A stretch of 64,000 nucleotides of DNA, from positions 101,427,774 through 101,491,773 of the forward strand of contig NC_091119.1 in NCBI RefSeq assembly GCF_040183065.1, in the 5' to 3' direction. A program made the position numbers and the translations under genes. Of the stretch, positions 46,473 to 57,540 are shown one piece after another. The notes under the pieces are model-generated. The model searched no databases and was not told where the DNA came from. It was given only the letters and a program-made list of their open reading frames with translations. Positions within the stretch are counted from its first letter, which is position 1. Every line of letters starts with the position of its first letter. The DNA is from Periplaneta americana. Taxonomy: Eukaryota; Arthropoda; Insecta; Blattodea; Blattidae.

Positions 46473-47795
46473 GAGGGGCAGTCAAATGAAAATGGGTAAT
46501 CATCCGTATATCTCATGGCGGGTAAGTTGGTACCACTGGAATTTGATTGCTGAACTGACATCTGGTAGTGACTCGCGAAAGCACAGTTACAACCTCTGTT
46601 TACACACTAGTCGTTCGTTTATACTGCTGGAAGTGAGGTTAGAGATACGTGTGTTCGTCCAGCATCACCAATGGAGGCAGGTAAAGAAGAACAGCAAGAT
46701 CTAGTGCGATTTTTTACTGCTAAAGGAGTAAGAGGACGAGAAATCCATCATCACATGTCTGCTGTTTATGGCCAACACAGCATGTCATGTTCGCGTGTAC
46801 TGGAATGGCACAAGAGATTCCAAGAGGGATGCATGTCACTGCAAGACAATGGTCACCCAGGACAGGCTCATCGTGCCATTACTCCTGCTGTTATTGCTGA
46901 GGTGATGGTCTGATATTGGGAAATCGACAGATCACTGTGGAAGAACTTCGTTGTATGGTGGGAATAAGTCACGGTTCCATACATGTCATTGCTACGAAGC
47001 ACCTGCATTATTGAAAATCTGCGTGCAATGGGTTCCACATCAGTTGACGGAGGAACAAAAAACAAACAGAATGGCTGCTTCACTGAGTTACTTGCAATGA
47101 TACTACGAGGAACGAGGAAGAGTATGCATTTCTGTCCCGTATTGTCACTGGGGACAAATCATGCTACCGCTAATTTGAACCGGAGAGCAAACAGCAGAGT
47201 CAAGAATGAAAACACATGAATTCTCCTCCACAGAAAAAGTTCAAAGCAATACACACAAATCCCAGCAAAAATCATGTTGGCATTCTTCTTCGATTCTAGG
47301 GGGTCTCTCTTGTTGAATTTCTCGAGCATGAGGTCAAAATCAATGTACAGTGTTATGAAGAAACTTTACAGAAACTAGCCATGCCATTAAGTCTAAATGC
47401 CCTGGAATGCTATTGAACAGCGTTATTCTTCATGATAATGCCCGCCCACATACTGCCAACTCCGTGAGAAATACAATTCAAACATTTGGTTGGGAAATGC
47501 TTCAGCACCCCCCCCCCCACTCCCCTACAGCCCAGATCACTTCCCATGCGATTTTCACATCTTTGGAGAGCTGAAGAAAGACATTCATGGATTTCTTTTT
47601 GCATTGGACGAAAACGTGTGTGACTGGGTAAAGAACTGGTTCAGTAGACAGCCCACAAGCTTTTTCAGTAATGGGATTGATCGTCTTGTCTCACAGTGGG
47701 AAAAATGTATAAACAGTTTTGAAGATTACTTTTGAGGCAATAAAGGTTCTATTATACTTTTTGGCATCTGACTCATTTTCATTTGACTGCCCCTC
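46473..47795 (+). mobile_element. near full-length mariner element
   Basis: The left end GAGGGGCAGTCAAATGAAAATG is exactly inverted at 47774-47795 apart from flanking bases. The transposase starts at ATG 46671 (MEAGKEEQQDLVRFFTAKGV), shows an HTH and RCH-type hook, a first catalytic region near 47145 (VTGDKS, where mariners have TGDET), FFDSRG, HDNARPHTANSV (second Asp), YSPDHFPCDFHIF (third Asp) and ends WEKCINSFEDYF* at 47735. Stops and frameshifts lie near 46912, 47030 and 47215, and a run of ten C at 47509-47518 disrupts the HPPYSPD motif. The length (1323 bp) is usual for mariner. A TA duplication could not be placed exactly at both ends. Confidence 0.88.
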
Positions 47796-47799
47796 ACAT

Positions 47800-48880
47800 A
47801 CCCATTAAATTTGGTATTAGCAAACACATTAACAATAAACTTTCTCAAACACACAATATATTTTCACAACAATAATATTGTTTAAGTATTGTAATTAAAT
47901 TTACAATTTGAACACACAACAACTTTCTACAAACTTACTTTCAATTCAGATATAAAATGTATACTACTGTATCTAATAAATATCGCATATACCAGTACTA
48001 TTGCTAGTGCCACACTGGTATGATCATACCTTGTAAAAAAGATTGATTACAAACATTTAGAATAGGTGGGAATTTTTCTAAAACAAGTTATGTATTAGCA
48101 AATACATTCAAATGTATTCTTCTTAGAAGAATTTTCTTTAAAGGAGGAATCAATTACATTATCTTATGGTAGTTCTCCCAGGACTTTCGAAATCACTCCT
48201 TAAAAGGGGAATGTTAAAATGAGGTTTTACTGTATCAGTATAATGTTTACAGCTAAGGAAAATACCGAATACCTTTACACCAATATGATTACATTTTATG
48301 CAATATGATCTTGTATTTTTTTGAAGACATACAATTTTCATTATTTCATGACAGATTAATATTAAATTAGTGGAAGAGCCTATATTGTAAACAACTGAAA
48401 CATTACAAAGGGCAATATTCGGTCAAAGTAATTCTGTATTTTGTTCACGAAGAAAGAGTAAAATACAGACTTTTTTCTATTCCATTTCCGATTATTCTTC
48501 AATTACTGGAGTGGACATGATGTTTATAGTAAACTTCAAAGTAACAAATTTGTGTTACATATCAACAAGTGCTAGAAATATTACATGTGACTATGAAGAC
48601 AATCCTTCGGTTTGCCAGAAAAAAAAGAAAGCCTATGCTGGTAACCAAGATTCTTGGTTTTCTTGAACAACGATTTTCCTGTATACAGACTATACAAAAC
48701 TAGAAGGATATTGACAGTTCTCTCTCTCAGACATGGAAGAGGAACAACATTGTGAAGCTGTGCAGTGTGGCTGATTATGCAGCCTGCCTGTTGTGTTGAA
48801 ACTGAGCAGCTGATATGAACTCGTAAATTCATAAATTTGTATCATGCAGTACTCTTTGACTGGACTAATATAAATAATAA
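47800..48880. other. intergenic, nothing recognised
   Basis: AT-rich, no recognised motif. Confidence 0.35.
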
Positions 48881-48975
48881 TAATAATCTTGTAGTGTAGG
48901 CTTTCACGGCCGGAGTCTATAGATCTAGATTCATTTTCTGGGCTGAGAGGCCGTGGTCTGTTGGTTGGTTTTCTA

Positions 48976-49016
48976 CCAGACGTTTCGTCTGCAACTGCGG
49001 CAGACATCTTCAGTGG
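48976..49016 (-). ncRNA. hammerhead ribozyme, minus-strand arm of Penelope-like element 3
   Basis: Read on the minus strand: stem I CCA with TGG; core CUGAAGA; one extra U; stem II GUCUGC with GCAGAC and a 7-nt loop; GAAA; two-base stem III strand CG; U and C, with cleavage predicted after that C. All conserved core bases are present. With only ACGU for stem III, which is self-complementary, folding would need two molecules (inference). Confidence 0.68.
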
Positions 49017-49165
49017 AGTGGTATCCGAGGTCGCAAAACTCTTCTCGGCATACCTGAGGCAACTGATCCTGTGGCCCATCATGGCCAATGAAAACTCTGA
49101 TCAACAGGGCCAGGCGGGTAGCCGAGCCACAACACATCCAACAGGAGCTGAGCCATGTATCGACA

Positions 49166-49921
49166 GCACTCATGGCAAATGGCTACTCAAGGCCGGAGAT
49201 AAAGAGAGCCATACGACCCAGAGTAACACCATCTATGTGGTCACAAGAATGAGCGACTAAGAAGGGCACGGTCTTCCTACCGTATTTAAAGAATGTGACA
49301 GACTGTATCAGCAGGGTACTGAAACGACATGAAGTGGAAACGACCTTCCTGCCGAGTAAGCAAATCCAGAGCATGCTGAGGTCATCCAAGGACAAACGAG
49401 ATAAGCTGCTGTCCGCCGGAGTTTACAGGATTCCATGTTCGTGTGGGAAGGTCTACATCGGTACTACACAGCGGAGCGTCAGGACGAGACTGACAGAACA
49501 CAATAGGAATTGCCGCCTAGGACATATCGACAAATCGGCAGTGGCAGCACATGCCTATCAAGAGGGCGATCACAATATACGATTTAAGGACATGGACATC
49601 TTGAGCACGACGACACACTTCTTCTCCCATCTACATAGAGAAGCGATCGAAATCTATAAACATGACAACAACTTTAATCGCAAGGAAGAAGGCGTAAAGG
49701 TAAACAAATGTTGGTACCCGGTCCTACATAGAACAGATAAGCCACTACAACAGAAGGACGGAACCCAGAACAGGAGCAGTGAACAAAGCGGCGCGGACTG
49801 CAGCGACAACAGGCCTTGGTCCACTAGTTGCACTATAAATATGCCCGCACAACCAGCCACAGGATCAGTTGCCTCAGGTACGCCGAGAAGAGTTTTGCGA
49901 CCTCAGATACCACTCCACTGA
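49166..49921 (+). pseudogene. Penelope-like RT C terminus and GIY-YIG endonuclease
   Basis: The readable frame begins ALMANGYSRPEIKRAIRPRV, the post-RT linker of Penelope proteins. A TGA at 49250-49252 interrupts it, then 208 codons from the Met at 49295 are open. Numbered from that Met, AGVYRIPCSCGKVYIGTT (41-58) holds the paired Tyr and the CxC, TRLTEH (64-69) the conserved Arg and His, and HREAIEIYK (114-122) the catalytic Glu region. The TGA stop (49919-49921) consists of bases 4-6 of the hammerhead core at 49915-49955. The distal 60 residues are low complexity. Only one stop codon separates this from an intact frame. Confidence 0.82.
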
Positions 49922-49955
49922 AGACGTCTGCCGCAGTTGCAGACGAAACATCTGG
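49915..49955 (+). ncRNA. hammerhead ribozyme, plus-strand arm of Penelope-like element 3
   Basis: Stem I CCA (49915-49917) with TGG (49953-49955); core CUGAAGA (49918-49924); one extra C; stem II GTCTGC (49926-49931) with GCAGAC (49939-49944); GAAA (49945-49948); CA (49949-49950, where the minus arm has CG); U at 49951 and C at 49952. The G-to-A change breaks the self-complementary stem III, so this copy may be less active. Confidence 0.65.
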
Positions 49956-50015
49956 TAGAAAACCAACCATCAGACCACAGCCTCTCAGCCCGGAAAATGA
50001 ATCTAGATCAATAAA

Positions 50016-50016
<1 letters not shown>

Positions 50017-50079
<63 letters not shown>

Positions 50080-50093
50080 TAATAATAATAATA
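50017..50093. repeat. (AAT)n microsatellite at the Penelope 3' end
   Basis: About 25 AAT units with one break, starting right after the element end CTAGATCA. A shorter run of the same trinucleotide borders the left arm (48869-48886). Confidence 0.92.
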
Positions 50094-50219
50094 AATGAAG
50101 AATGAATGTGAATATGGTACATAATGTGCAAGTGATATATATAATACAAACCGTAATCAGGATTTCATGCTAATAAATTTAAAACTCTTCGTGCACCACA
50201 CATAATCAGCCAATAATGC

Positions 50220-51090
50220 TTCATGGAGAAGTGTTCCCTATTGTAATGAACATATGGCGCTGATGTCTGATATACTGCCACTGTCCACACAACTCTCACT
50301 ATCACTAAGAGAAATGTTAATCTCTTTCACACAGTTTTCAATTAATCCCTCCATTTCCCATGCTTCTTTTATAACATGTTCCATGCGGTTCACTACTTTA
50401 TTCAAGTCTTCTGAACTGACATTTTCCACATCATCTAGTAATAGTTTTTCCACTTCTTTCACTGTACAACGAACATCGCTCGTAGCAACATGTCTTTTAA
50501 TTTGGCCCATATGATTTCAATACAATTGAAGTGACAATGGTATGGTGGCAACTGGCTAACATTATGACCGTATTTCTTCATCACTTCGTCCGCTACATAC
50601 TTTGGACACTGTGGTTTGTGTTGTGCTGCTAAATGTAGGAGTTATGCTTTCTTCATGTGCTTGTTGACAGATATTTTGTGTGAGGCAAACCAATGGGTGA
50701 TTCCTTTCTACTGGCCATAGTCATGGAATGATGTGGAACATTGTCCATTACTACTGCCAACGGTCTCTCTATGTTCTTCAATAAGCACCTTTCGAACCAT
50801 TCTTCGAATTTTATATGTTCATCTCCTCATGGTAGTCGACAGTTTTTGTTATCTAAAAACATGAAGGCAGTTTTCAACTAACCCTTTTGATGTTTCTGAA
50901 TGCAGTACAATAATTCTCCCCTCCTTTCCAATAGGTACTGTCATCGTACTTTCCAGTGTGTCATCTGTCCCACCTTTACTTAGAGTGTGGCTGTCATTCA
51001 ACTGTGTTTCATCCAGCCATACAACAGTAGAAAAATCCTTCTGCATCATGCCTCTCAAAAATTCACATCACCAGGTAACAATGTACGTTC
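50220..51090 (-). pseudogene. DDE_3-type (Tc1/mariner-like) transposase relic
   Basis: Minus-strand frames in order: KDFSTVVWLDETQLNDSHTL (first catalytic Asp in WLDET), IIVLHSETSKGLVENCLHVF, NFEEWFERCLLKNIE-like, LAVVMDNVPHHS (second Asp), LPPYHCHFNCIEIIWAKLK (catalytic Glu) and a C-terminal helix ending at 50238. This layout belongs to a DDE_3 endonuclease family very abundant in arthropods. Frameshifts and stops are scattered, but all three acidic residues are readable. Confidence 0.72.
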
Positions 51091-51404
51091 TCTCCAATAA
51101 CACATGACCACTGCTTTTTTTACATTTAAAACATAAATTCTATATGACAGTGTGCAGGGAAGAAACACTGCCATGGAAGAGATCCACATCTCGTAGCAAA
51201 GTTCGCAGCTAGCTTTTTAAAATAGGATGCTCCTTCCATCAGTAATAAAAATATATTGTCGTTCAAATGCCTAGACATTTGTCAACGAAGTCCTTAGTCC
51301 TCTTGCACTCCAGTATTTTTGAGGTATAGAATCTTCTTTTTGCAGGGTTCTATATCTTCCTAAACATTCTAAGTTCATGGGTTCATTAGAAATGTATAAC
51401 AATA

Positions 51405-51970
51405 TCTCTACTAATAATAAAATTATAACCAAAAATTTTCTGGTAATTATCGCTTTTGCAAAAATAATTTGTGTAAACGAGTATAATTAACTATTCTGAG
51501 ACAGAAAATCGCATTTTTTAAATTTTTGTTTGTATATCTATGTATTTGTTACCTTTTCACTCAAAAAATGGCTGAACCGATTTCTATGAAAATTGGTATG
51601 TAAGGTAAGTTAGTTCCCACTTAGATTTTAGGCATAATGTTATTCAAAATACTCTCTTAAAATGGGGGTTATAAGGAGGCCTGAAGTAAATAAATTGATT
51701 ATCTAGCTTATTATTGATTTTTAGGATGTTACATAACAAAAGTTGCTACAAAGATCTTACCGATAACTTTTGTTCTGTGCAAAATTTTGATACAATATAT
51801 AACGAGATATATGAGTTTTAAAATAATAATGCTTTTTATGTCAGTACCACCTGTCATACTAATATACGAGTAATAAAGATAAAACAAATGACTTTGCATT
51901 TATCTAAGGCGGCCTTGCACAACAATTGGAAAATATTAATTCAACAACCCTTTTTATACAGATCTCATTG
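51405..51970 (+). mobile_element. Helitron-like 5' segment
   Basis: TCTCTACTAATAATAAAATT at 51405 resembles the TC-initiated TCTATACTAATAATAAA 5' end of many arthropod Helitrons, and the next 500 bases (ATGGCTGAACCGATTTCTAT, GGGGGTTATAAGGAGGCCTG) are of a type I remember as repeated in insect genomes. No Rep/helicase frame and no CTRR hairpin end were found. The assignment rests on end similarity only. Confidence 0.4.
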
Positions 51971-52335
51971 TATTCTATGACATTCATGTGTTTATCCATG
52001 ACCATAACGAAAAACATGCCTTTACTAAATACTTTTGCGTTTGTAAAGTAGGCTTTTATTCAACATTACTTTATTCCACTAGTGAGATAAAGACTTTACC
52101 TCACAGTTTGAACTTTATCCCACAGTTCATTAGTATTTTCCTAGTACCTGGGCAACTATTACCCAAGAAGTTAATATATTAGATACTAGATGTCACTACC
52201 TCTACTTCTTTATTACCATTTTTTAAATATACATACACTCAATCTCCTTCTCTTTTCTGTATCTACTACGTCGTAATTTGTGCACTGCATTCATATCTAA
52301 TACGTTTTTTTTTTTAATTTGTAATAATTTACCTT

Positions 52336-52418
52336 CTGGGAGGTGAGGAGACTTGAACCTACGAAGTTGCGTTTATAGAATTTTATAACAACACGCGTTA
52401 GTCAACTAAGCTAAACAG
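52336..52418 (-). pseudogene. tRNA-like module, unit 1
   Basis: Minus strand GTTTAGCTTAGTTGACTAAC (A box) and GTAGGTTCAAGTCTCCTC (B box). It recurs in the second duplication unit. Confidence 0.45.
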
Positions 52419-52972
52419 ACATGATGATTAATTACGTTTTAATATTCCTCTTAAGTTTACAGAAGTAAAATGTGACATTATTTTAATCACATTAGTCCCG
52501 TGAACACTTCTAAATAATCCCTGAAATTTCAAAAAGACGAAAGTACACGTTTAAAATGAAAAAAATATATATATTAAAATTATATAATTAATTATAATTT
52601 GTTATTTATCCATGACCATAACGAAAAACATTCCTTTACTAAATCCTTTTGCGTTTGTAAAGTAGGCTTTTATTCAATATTACTTTATTCCACTAGTGAG
52701 ATAAAGACTTTACCTCACAGTTTGAACTTTAGCTCACAGTTCACTAGTATTTTGCTAGTACCCTGTCACACACGTATAATTTCCATTCAACTATTATTCA
52801 AGAAGTTAATATATTAGTTACTAGATGTCACTACCTCTACTTCTTTATTACCATTTCTTAAATATACATACACTCAATCTCTATTACGTCGTAATTTGTG
52901 CATTGCATTGCATTCATATCTAATATGTTTCATATCTAATATGTTTTTTAATTTTGTAATAATTTACCTTTT

Positions 52973-53055
52973 GGGATGCGAGGAAACTCGAACCTGCGAA
53001 GTTGGGTTTACAAGATTTTAAAACAACACGCGTAAGCCAACTGAGCTAAACAGAC
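52973..53055 (-). pseudogene. tRNA-like module, unit 2
   Basis: Minus strand GTTTAGCTCAGTTGGCTTAC and GCAGGTTCGAGTTTCCTCG. This copy matches the A and B box consensus better than unit 1. Confidence 0.5.
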
Positions 53056-53195
53056 ATGATGATAAACCACGTTTTAATATGCCTCTTAAGTTTACAGAAG
53101 TAAAATAAGAAATTATTTTAACCACATTAGTCCCATGAACACTTCTAAATAATACCTGAAACTTCAAAAAGACAAAAATACACGTTTAAAATGAA

Positions 53196-53203
<8 letters not shown>

Positions 53204-53245
<42 letters not shown>
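53204..53245. repeat. (TA)n microsatellite
   Basis: About 20 TA units inside the second duplication unit; the first unit has only four. Confidence 0.95.
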
Positions 53246-53250
<5 letters not shown>

Positions 53251-53275
53251 TTATATAGTTAATTATAATTTGTTA

Positions 53276-53885
53276 TTTATCCAACGCCTTAGATATCATT
53301 CTTCACTAATCATGGCCTCCTACATCATAACCTACCTAGTACACGTATCGATTCTAAAATCCATGCCATGATATGTGATTATATGAGAACTTATTTTCAA
53401 CATATTTTCTTTTATAAAACAATTTTTCGTTATGGTCATGAATAAAATTACGTATGGTACTTGTGAGCGTGATCTTTATTGCAGTCATGTAACTTAAGCA
53501 CTTGGCTAATGCCTCGTGCTTAAATCTTTCCACTCGCGCAATAAAGATGCACTTACCTCACAAGTACCATAAATAACTATTATCCAACGCCTTAGATACC
53601 ATTCTTCACTAATCATGGCCTCCTACATCATAACCTATCTAGTACACATATCGATTCTAAAATCCATGCAATGATACGTGATTATATGAGGACTTATTTT
53701 CAACATATTTTCTTTTATAAAACATAATTTTTCGTTATGGTCATGGACAAAATTACGTATGGTACTTGTGAGCGTGATCTTTATTGCGCTCGTGTAATTT
53801 AAGCGCTCAGCTGACGCCTCGTGCTTAAATCTTTCCATTCGCGCAATAAAGATGCACTTACCTCACAAGTACCATAAATAACTAT
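53276..53885. repeat. tandem duplication (~303 bp x2), each unit with a ~119-bp hairpin
   Basis: TATCCAACGCCTTAGATA(T/C)C starts both units (about 53278, 53579). Each ends with an imperfect hairpin (53453-53572 and 53758-53876) from TATGGTACTTGTGAG to CTCACAAGTACCATA, with an inner pair ATTTAAGC / GCTTAAAT in the second. The hairpins resemble small MITEs inserted at TA. Confidence 0.88.
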
Positions 53886-53888
53886 TAT

Positions 53889-54100
53889 CTATACTAAATT
53901 CAATTATAAAAAGAGGGGCGTTTGTGTTTTTGTATGAGGCAATCTTAGAAAACTATTTAACCGATCTGGAAAGTTTTTTCATCATTGGAAAGTATAGTTC
54001 CTTTAGATGGACATAGGCTTTATTCATTAGAGAAGTGAATTGAGGACAGGGTACAAACGCATCATAAGGAAGGACTAAAAGAGATTTTTAAGCACAGAAA
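53889..54100 (+). mobile_element. second Helitron-like 5' segment
   Basis: TCTATACTAAATTCAATTAT at 53889 again resembles a Helitron 5' end, and the following ATTTAACCGATCTGGAAAG and GTGAATTGAGGACAGGGTAC look like a continuation of the same repeat family as 51405-51970. No coding capacity. Confidence 0.35.
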
Positions 54101-54109
54101 ACTTTATAT

Positions 54110-55460
54110 ACTGTTGAAACTAAAGGTGAATGAGCGATATGTAGTTAAATCTAATGCTATTTGAAGGAAATAAAATTTGATGTCTGATTTGCATTGTGTT
54201 TATGAACAAATGAAAGTCAGAGATGAAATAATTTTACAAATACACACACGGCACATATTTAGTATTAATTATTCAGTAAGATACCGGTACATATTTTTAT
54301 TGCTTAATTACACATTTGAGTGAACTACGATAATGTATACTTAAACTTTATTTGCTCCACATCAAAGATTAATTTTTACTGCATTTTATTTTTTTTGTCC
54401 ATGGAACATAATCGAAATTTTACAAATGTTGTCGTAAAAGACGAGTATTTTCCCTGGATCAAAAATAAAATACAAAGGAGTAAAAAAACAGTATTTTACC
54501 TTGGAGCTCACTGGAGCTGTTCATTTTCTAGATCATCAATGTAATTTTACAAACTATCAAGAAATGGTGTTCTTGTGATCATCATTTACCCACATTTTTG
54601 TTTCCTATGGTTCTTAAAAAATAATATTTGTGTATCATGTCAACTTTAATGTCTTTTTATTTATGTAAACAAAAATGTGCAATGGGACCAACAGAAAAAA
54701 ATTTCCTTCACACACAATCCAAGCTATATTCATATTGGTTTGGAGTGATTTGTTAAGGAATGTATTCAAGACTAAATTAGAAACATGTTAAAAGAATTAT
54801 TCGTGCATAAAAACGATACCATGGTACCATGTAACGCCAAGATGAGAAGGCCACAACCTCTGAAAACCTCTACTGCACACCGTTCGTATTAATGTCTCTC
54901 ACTGCAGCAAATAGACCGAGAATAGTTTTCACTTCTATTTCCTACAGATTTCCAACATGTTGAACATCATAATGAACAAGCCTTAGCCTTCAGTTTAACA
55001 TAATTTTTAAACTGTTTTAATCTTACAACTTTGGCACATTGCTTGCCATTTTAATATATTGTTTACATTATAACTATATTTACTGGAATGTTTTTTATTT
55101 GAATGTTATTTTAATACTATGTACGCCATTTAACTCCTAAAAAAAGCAAGCAAGATTAAACTTTTACTTGTGTCTTATATGTGTTTTGTATCTTTATATC
55201 TTTTTCACCTACGTTCAATTGTACTTGTTTGTTAGTAAACTATAAAAAAAGTCGAAAATATTCGTGATGCTTATTAATATATTGTAATTTGATGTAACAG
55301 AATCTACTTCTGCTGCCTTAACCTGATAAGTGATTGACTGAAAATAAAAACCAACTATTTGATATTATTATCCATTATTTCAGTATGTTTTTCCTTCCGT
55401 GTGTGGTGTGGGAAGATATCGAAGTTTCACCTTATTTTGTAATGAATATTACAAAATTGG
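54110..55460. other. AT-rich intergenic, nothing recognised
   Basis: No recognised motif. Confidence 0.35.
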
Positions 55461-55467
55461 ATTGAAT

Positions 55468-55555
55468 TCGGCGTAGCTCAGTGGTCAGAGCGCTTGGTAC
55501 GTAGAACCAAGGACCCGGGTTCGATCCCTAGCGCCGGAACGAATTTTTCTCCTCA
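55468..55555 (+). pseudogene. tRNA-like element (family D)
   Basis: CGGCGTAGCTCAGTGGTCAG opens a good D arm, the anticodon arm pairs CTTGGT with ACCAAG around loop ACGTAGA, and the T arm CCGGGTTCGATCCCTAG follows; the acceptor stem pairs CGGCGT with GCGCCG. It would decode as Tyr (GTA), but U33 is C and Tyr tRNAs normally have an intron and another D arm. The trailing GGAACGAATTTTTCTCC marks the family. Confidence 0.6.
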
Positions 55556-55869
55556 AATATTAATTGTCAATATCGCAGATATTATTCTGTAGGACAAATT
55601 AATAAATCTATAATATGCAAGTGTAGATGGCAGAGCAATGTGCTTTCACAATACAGACCTATTTCAAGAATGATTTTTAAACTGCTACACAGCATATATT
55701 CAGACGACACTTCAACTTTGGTCACCATGGAAAAGTGCCAGATGCTTGCACCATTGCAATGTGAGTTAGTTCCTTTAGAAACACAGCATCTGCCTGTAAT
55801 CATAAAACAGGGCGGAGGGAAAGGACAGTACAAAAGGCCTTTTCCAGTAAGTAATTTCTCGATATGATG

Positions 55870-56120
55870 ACATCTTTTGACCATTCCGGTCCCGGATCTG
55901 ACATCTGTCAACTTCTTCTCATGGGGTTTGGGGGTGCCTCAAGCAAGAAGTCTTCCAAACACGTCCTATCACCAGCTTGGAATTGAAGAACCTTATCAGA
56001 GCTGCAGTCAACACTATCCCTGGCTATATATACGAAGGGAGTAATTGACAACTTCCAACATTACTTGGAAGAATGTATGGTGTGGTGAGTATTTGCCAGT
56101 GGTCATATTCAAGCACTGAC
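55870..56120 (+). pseudogene. Tc1/mariner transposase C-terminal fragment
   Basis: Frames contain a degraded PRSPDLT...FFSWG block (about 55893-55930), then KQEVFQT and ELKNLIRAAVNTIPG, in the order of the C-terminal third of a common arthropod transposase. Heavily mutated. Confidence 0.4.
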
Positions 56121-56179
56121 ACGTAAATGGCATTCTTTTCTCTTGTATTTGACACTAAGAGAACTAAATAAATGGCAGT

Positions 56180-56264
56180 CAAAAAACTTAAAATTGTTTA
56201 ACGACACGTTAAAAGTATTAAAATTTTAAGTTTTTTAAACAAAGTGTTAACGTGAACCAGAATC
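56180..56264 (+). mobile_element. 85-bp Penelope-like 3' end with 13-bp target duplication
   Basis: AATAAATGGCAGT is duplicated at 56167-56179 and 56265-56277. The insert ends AACAAAGTGTTAACGTGAAC..AATC, closely like the 3' end of Penelope-like element 2 (16430-16471). It is an extreme 5' truncation that starts downstream of the ribozyme. Confidence 0.72.
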
Positions 56265-56279
56265 AATAAATGGCAGTTG

Positions 56280-57540
56280 TTCACTTATGCTATGAGGTTA
56301 AAAATGGGCTATGAAGGATGCCGCACTCTTTACAAATGAAGTGCACGGACATCATAAATCAGGTTACAAATACACTCACAACTAAATTAAATTTAAAATT
56401 AAAATCAAAATACTCGTAATTCTACCTCCAACAAAATAACTACAAAAACAATAGTCATGACAGAACACCAATACTCGCTGTAACACAGCAATGAAGATCC
56501 AACACTTCCGAATAAACAAAACAACTGGCTACAATATGTTCACTGTGAAACAGTCGGCAATGCCAACCTGTCGCCATGGACTCTGATTGGCTGGTTCAAG
56601 CAGTTATCATGGTGATACCTTGAAGCAGCTGAACTTCAATACTTTTCTAGTTTTGGATAGACTTTAGTCTTGTGTATCATTATCCAAGAATGTCAGTTAT
56701 GCATGTCAGAAACGTAAGTGGTGTACAAAAACAATGTTGGGGGCTGATTTACTTAGGGTATTCGCAACATTCCAGTATTTTTCTATCCTCCTGAGTCCTA
56801 AGAGTATAGTGTACTATTTACCATACTTCTTACATGATTATGATATAAGATGTATGTGCAGAGACCCGAAGTATGGTATAATATACCTGCATTTGTGTCC
56901 TAACTAACCTGCAGAATTATTTCAGCATTTTTCCTCATGTCAGTGACTTTTTTTGAAGTGCAGGATTATAATGAACTTTAAAATTAAACAACAAATGTCT
57001 CAGGACTCAGGAGGCTATATGGTAATTCACAATCACCAATGGTGCAACAGTTCTGGAAAACTACTCCACTGTATCATCTTCCTCAGGACATCATAACACA
57101 CTAAACATTTAATACAGCAAGCAACCACGAGGATTCCTGAAGTAGAGACTGATACTCGAGTTTTTACCAGCATACAAGACGGCTATAATTTAGTGATCTA
57201 CACAATGCATCAAAAACACAAGCAGGAAATTTATCTTTATGTAAGAAATTATAAATGACTTACTTGCAGGGCTTGAAATAAACTTTTATTCCATACACTG
57301 AGCAATGACCGTAACTGAGTCACCGACTGCAGTGGAATGAGACTGACGTTTCCTACTATATATCCATTAGCATTCCTTGGAAGCCCAATAATGTTGCACC
57401 TACAAGAAGGAAAACAAATTGTAAATATTTACACCTTACTTGATTATTTTGGAGCAATGAAATACTTAACAGACAGCCTTCATATCTCGATTCTTCCTGA
57501 GTAACACATCCTGTTACTTTTCGGAGTATTGGCAGCAAAA
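56280..57540. other. intergenic, nothing recognised
   Basis: No motif seen on either strand. Confidence 0.35.

Larger units (their letters stand above)
48890..50010 (+). mobile_element. Penelope-like element 3 with inverted 3' copy
   Basis: The core is a plus-strand RT C terminus plus GIY-YIG frame (49166-49921). The 3' portion (about 49845-50008) is present again in inverted orientation at the left (about 48930-49082), so the whole is flanked by about 155-bp inverted repeats that share GGCCACAGGATCAGTTGCCT-type and CCACTCCACTGAAGA sequence. Each arm carries a hammerhead fold reading outward. Both arms run into (AAT)n/(ATT)n tails. Partial, truncated copies joined in inverted or tandem order are known for Penelope-like elements. 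Confidence 0.82.
51991..53275. repeat. tandem duplication, two units of ~614 and ~671 bp
   Basis: TTTATCCATGACCATAACGA starts both units (51991, 52605). They share a cockroach-like repeat body, a tRNA-like module and the end AATTATAATTTGTTATTTATC, differing by substitutions, a small insertion near 52770 and (TA)n growth in the second (53204-53245). Confidence 0.9.

Noticed and set aside
48690-49173. Minus-strand frames of 66-132 codons over the left Penelope arm
   Set aside because: They arise from the inverted copy of the element's 3' end and the ribozyme stem, with no recognisable domain of their own.
51991-53885. CRISPR-like or satellite array
   Set aside because: Units are 300-670 bp, few, and contain transposon and tRNA-like pieces; there are no short regularly spaced repeats with unique spacers.
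55468-55539. Functional tRNA-Tyr gene
   Set aside because: The cloverleaf folds, but U33 is replaced by C, no intron is present, and the same 3' flank recurs at several loci, so it is a repeat.
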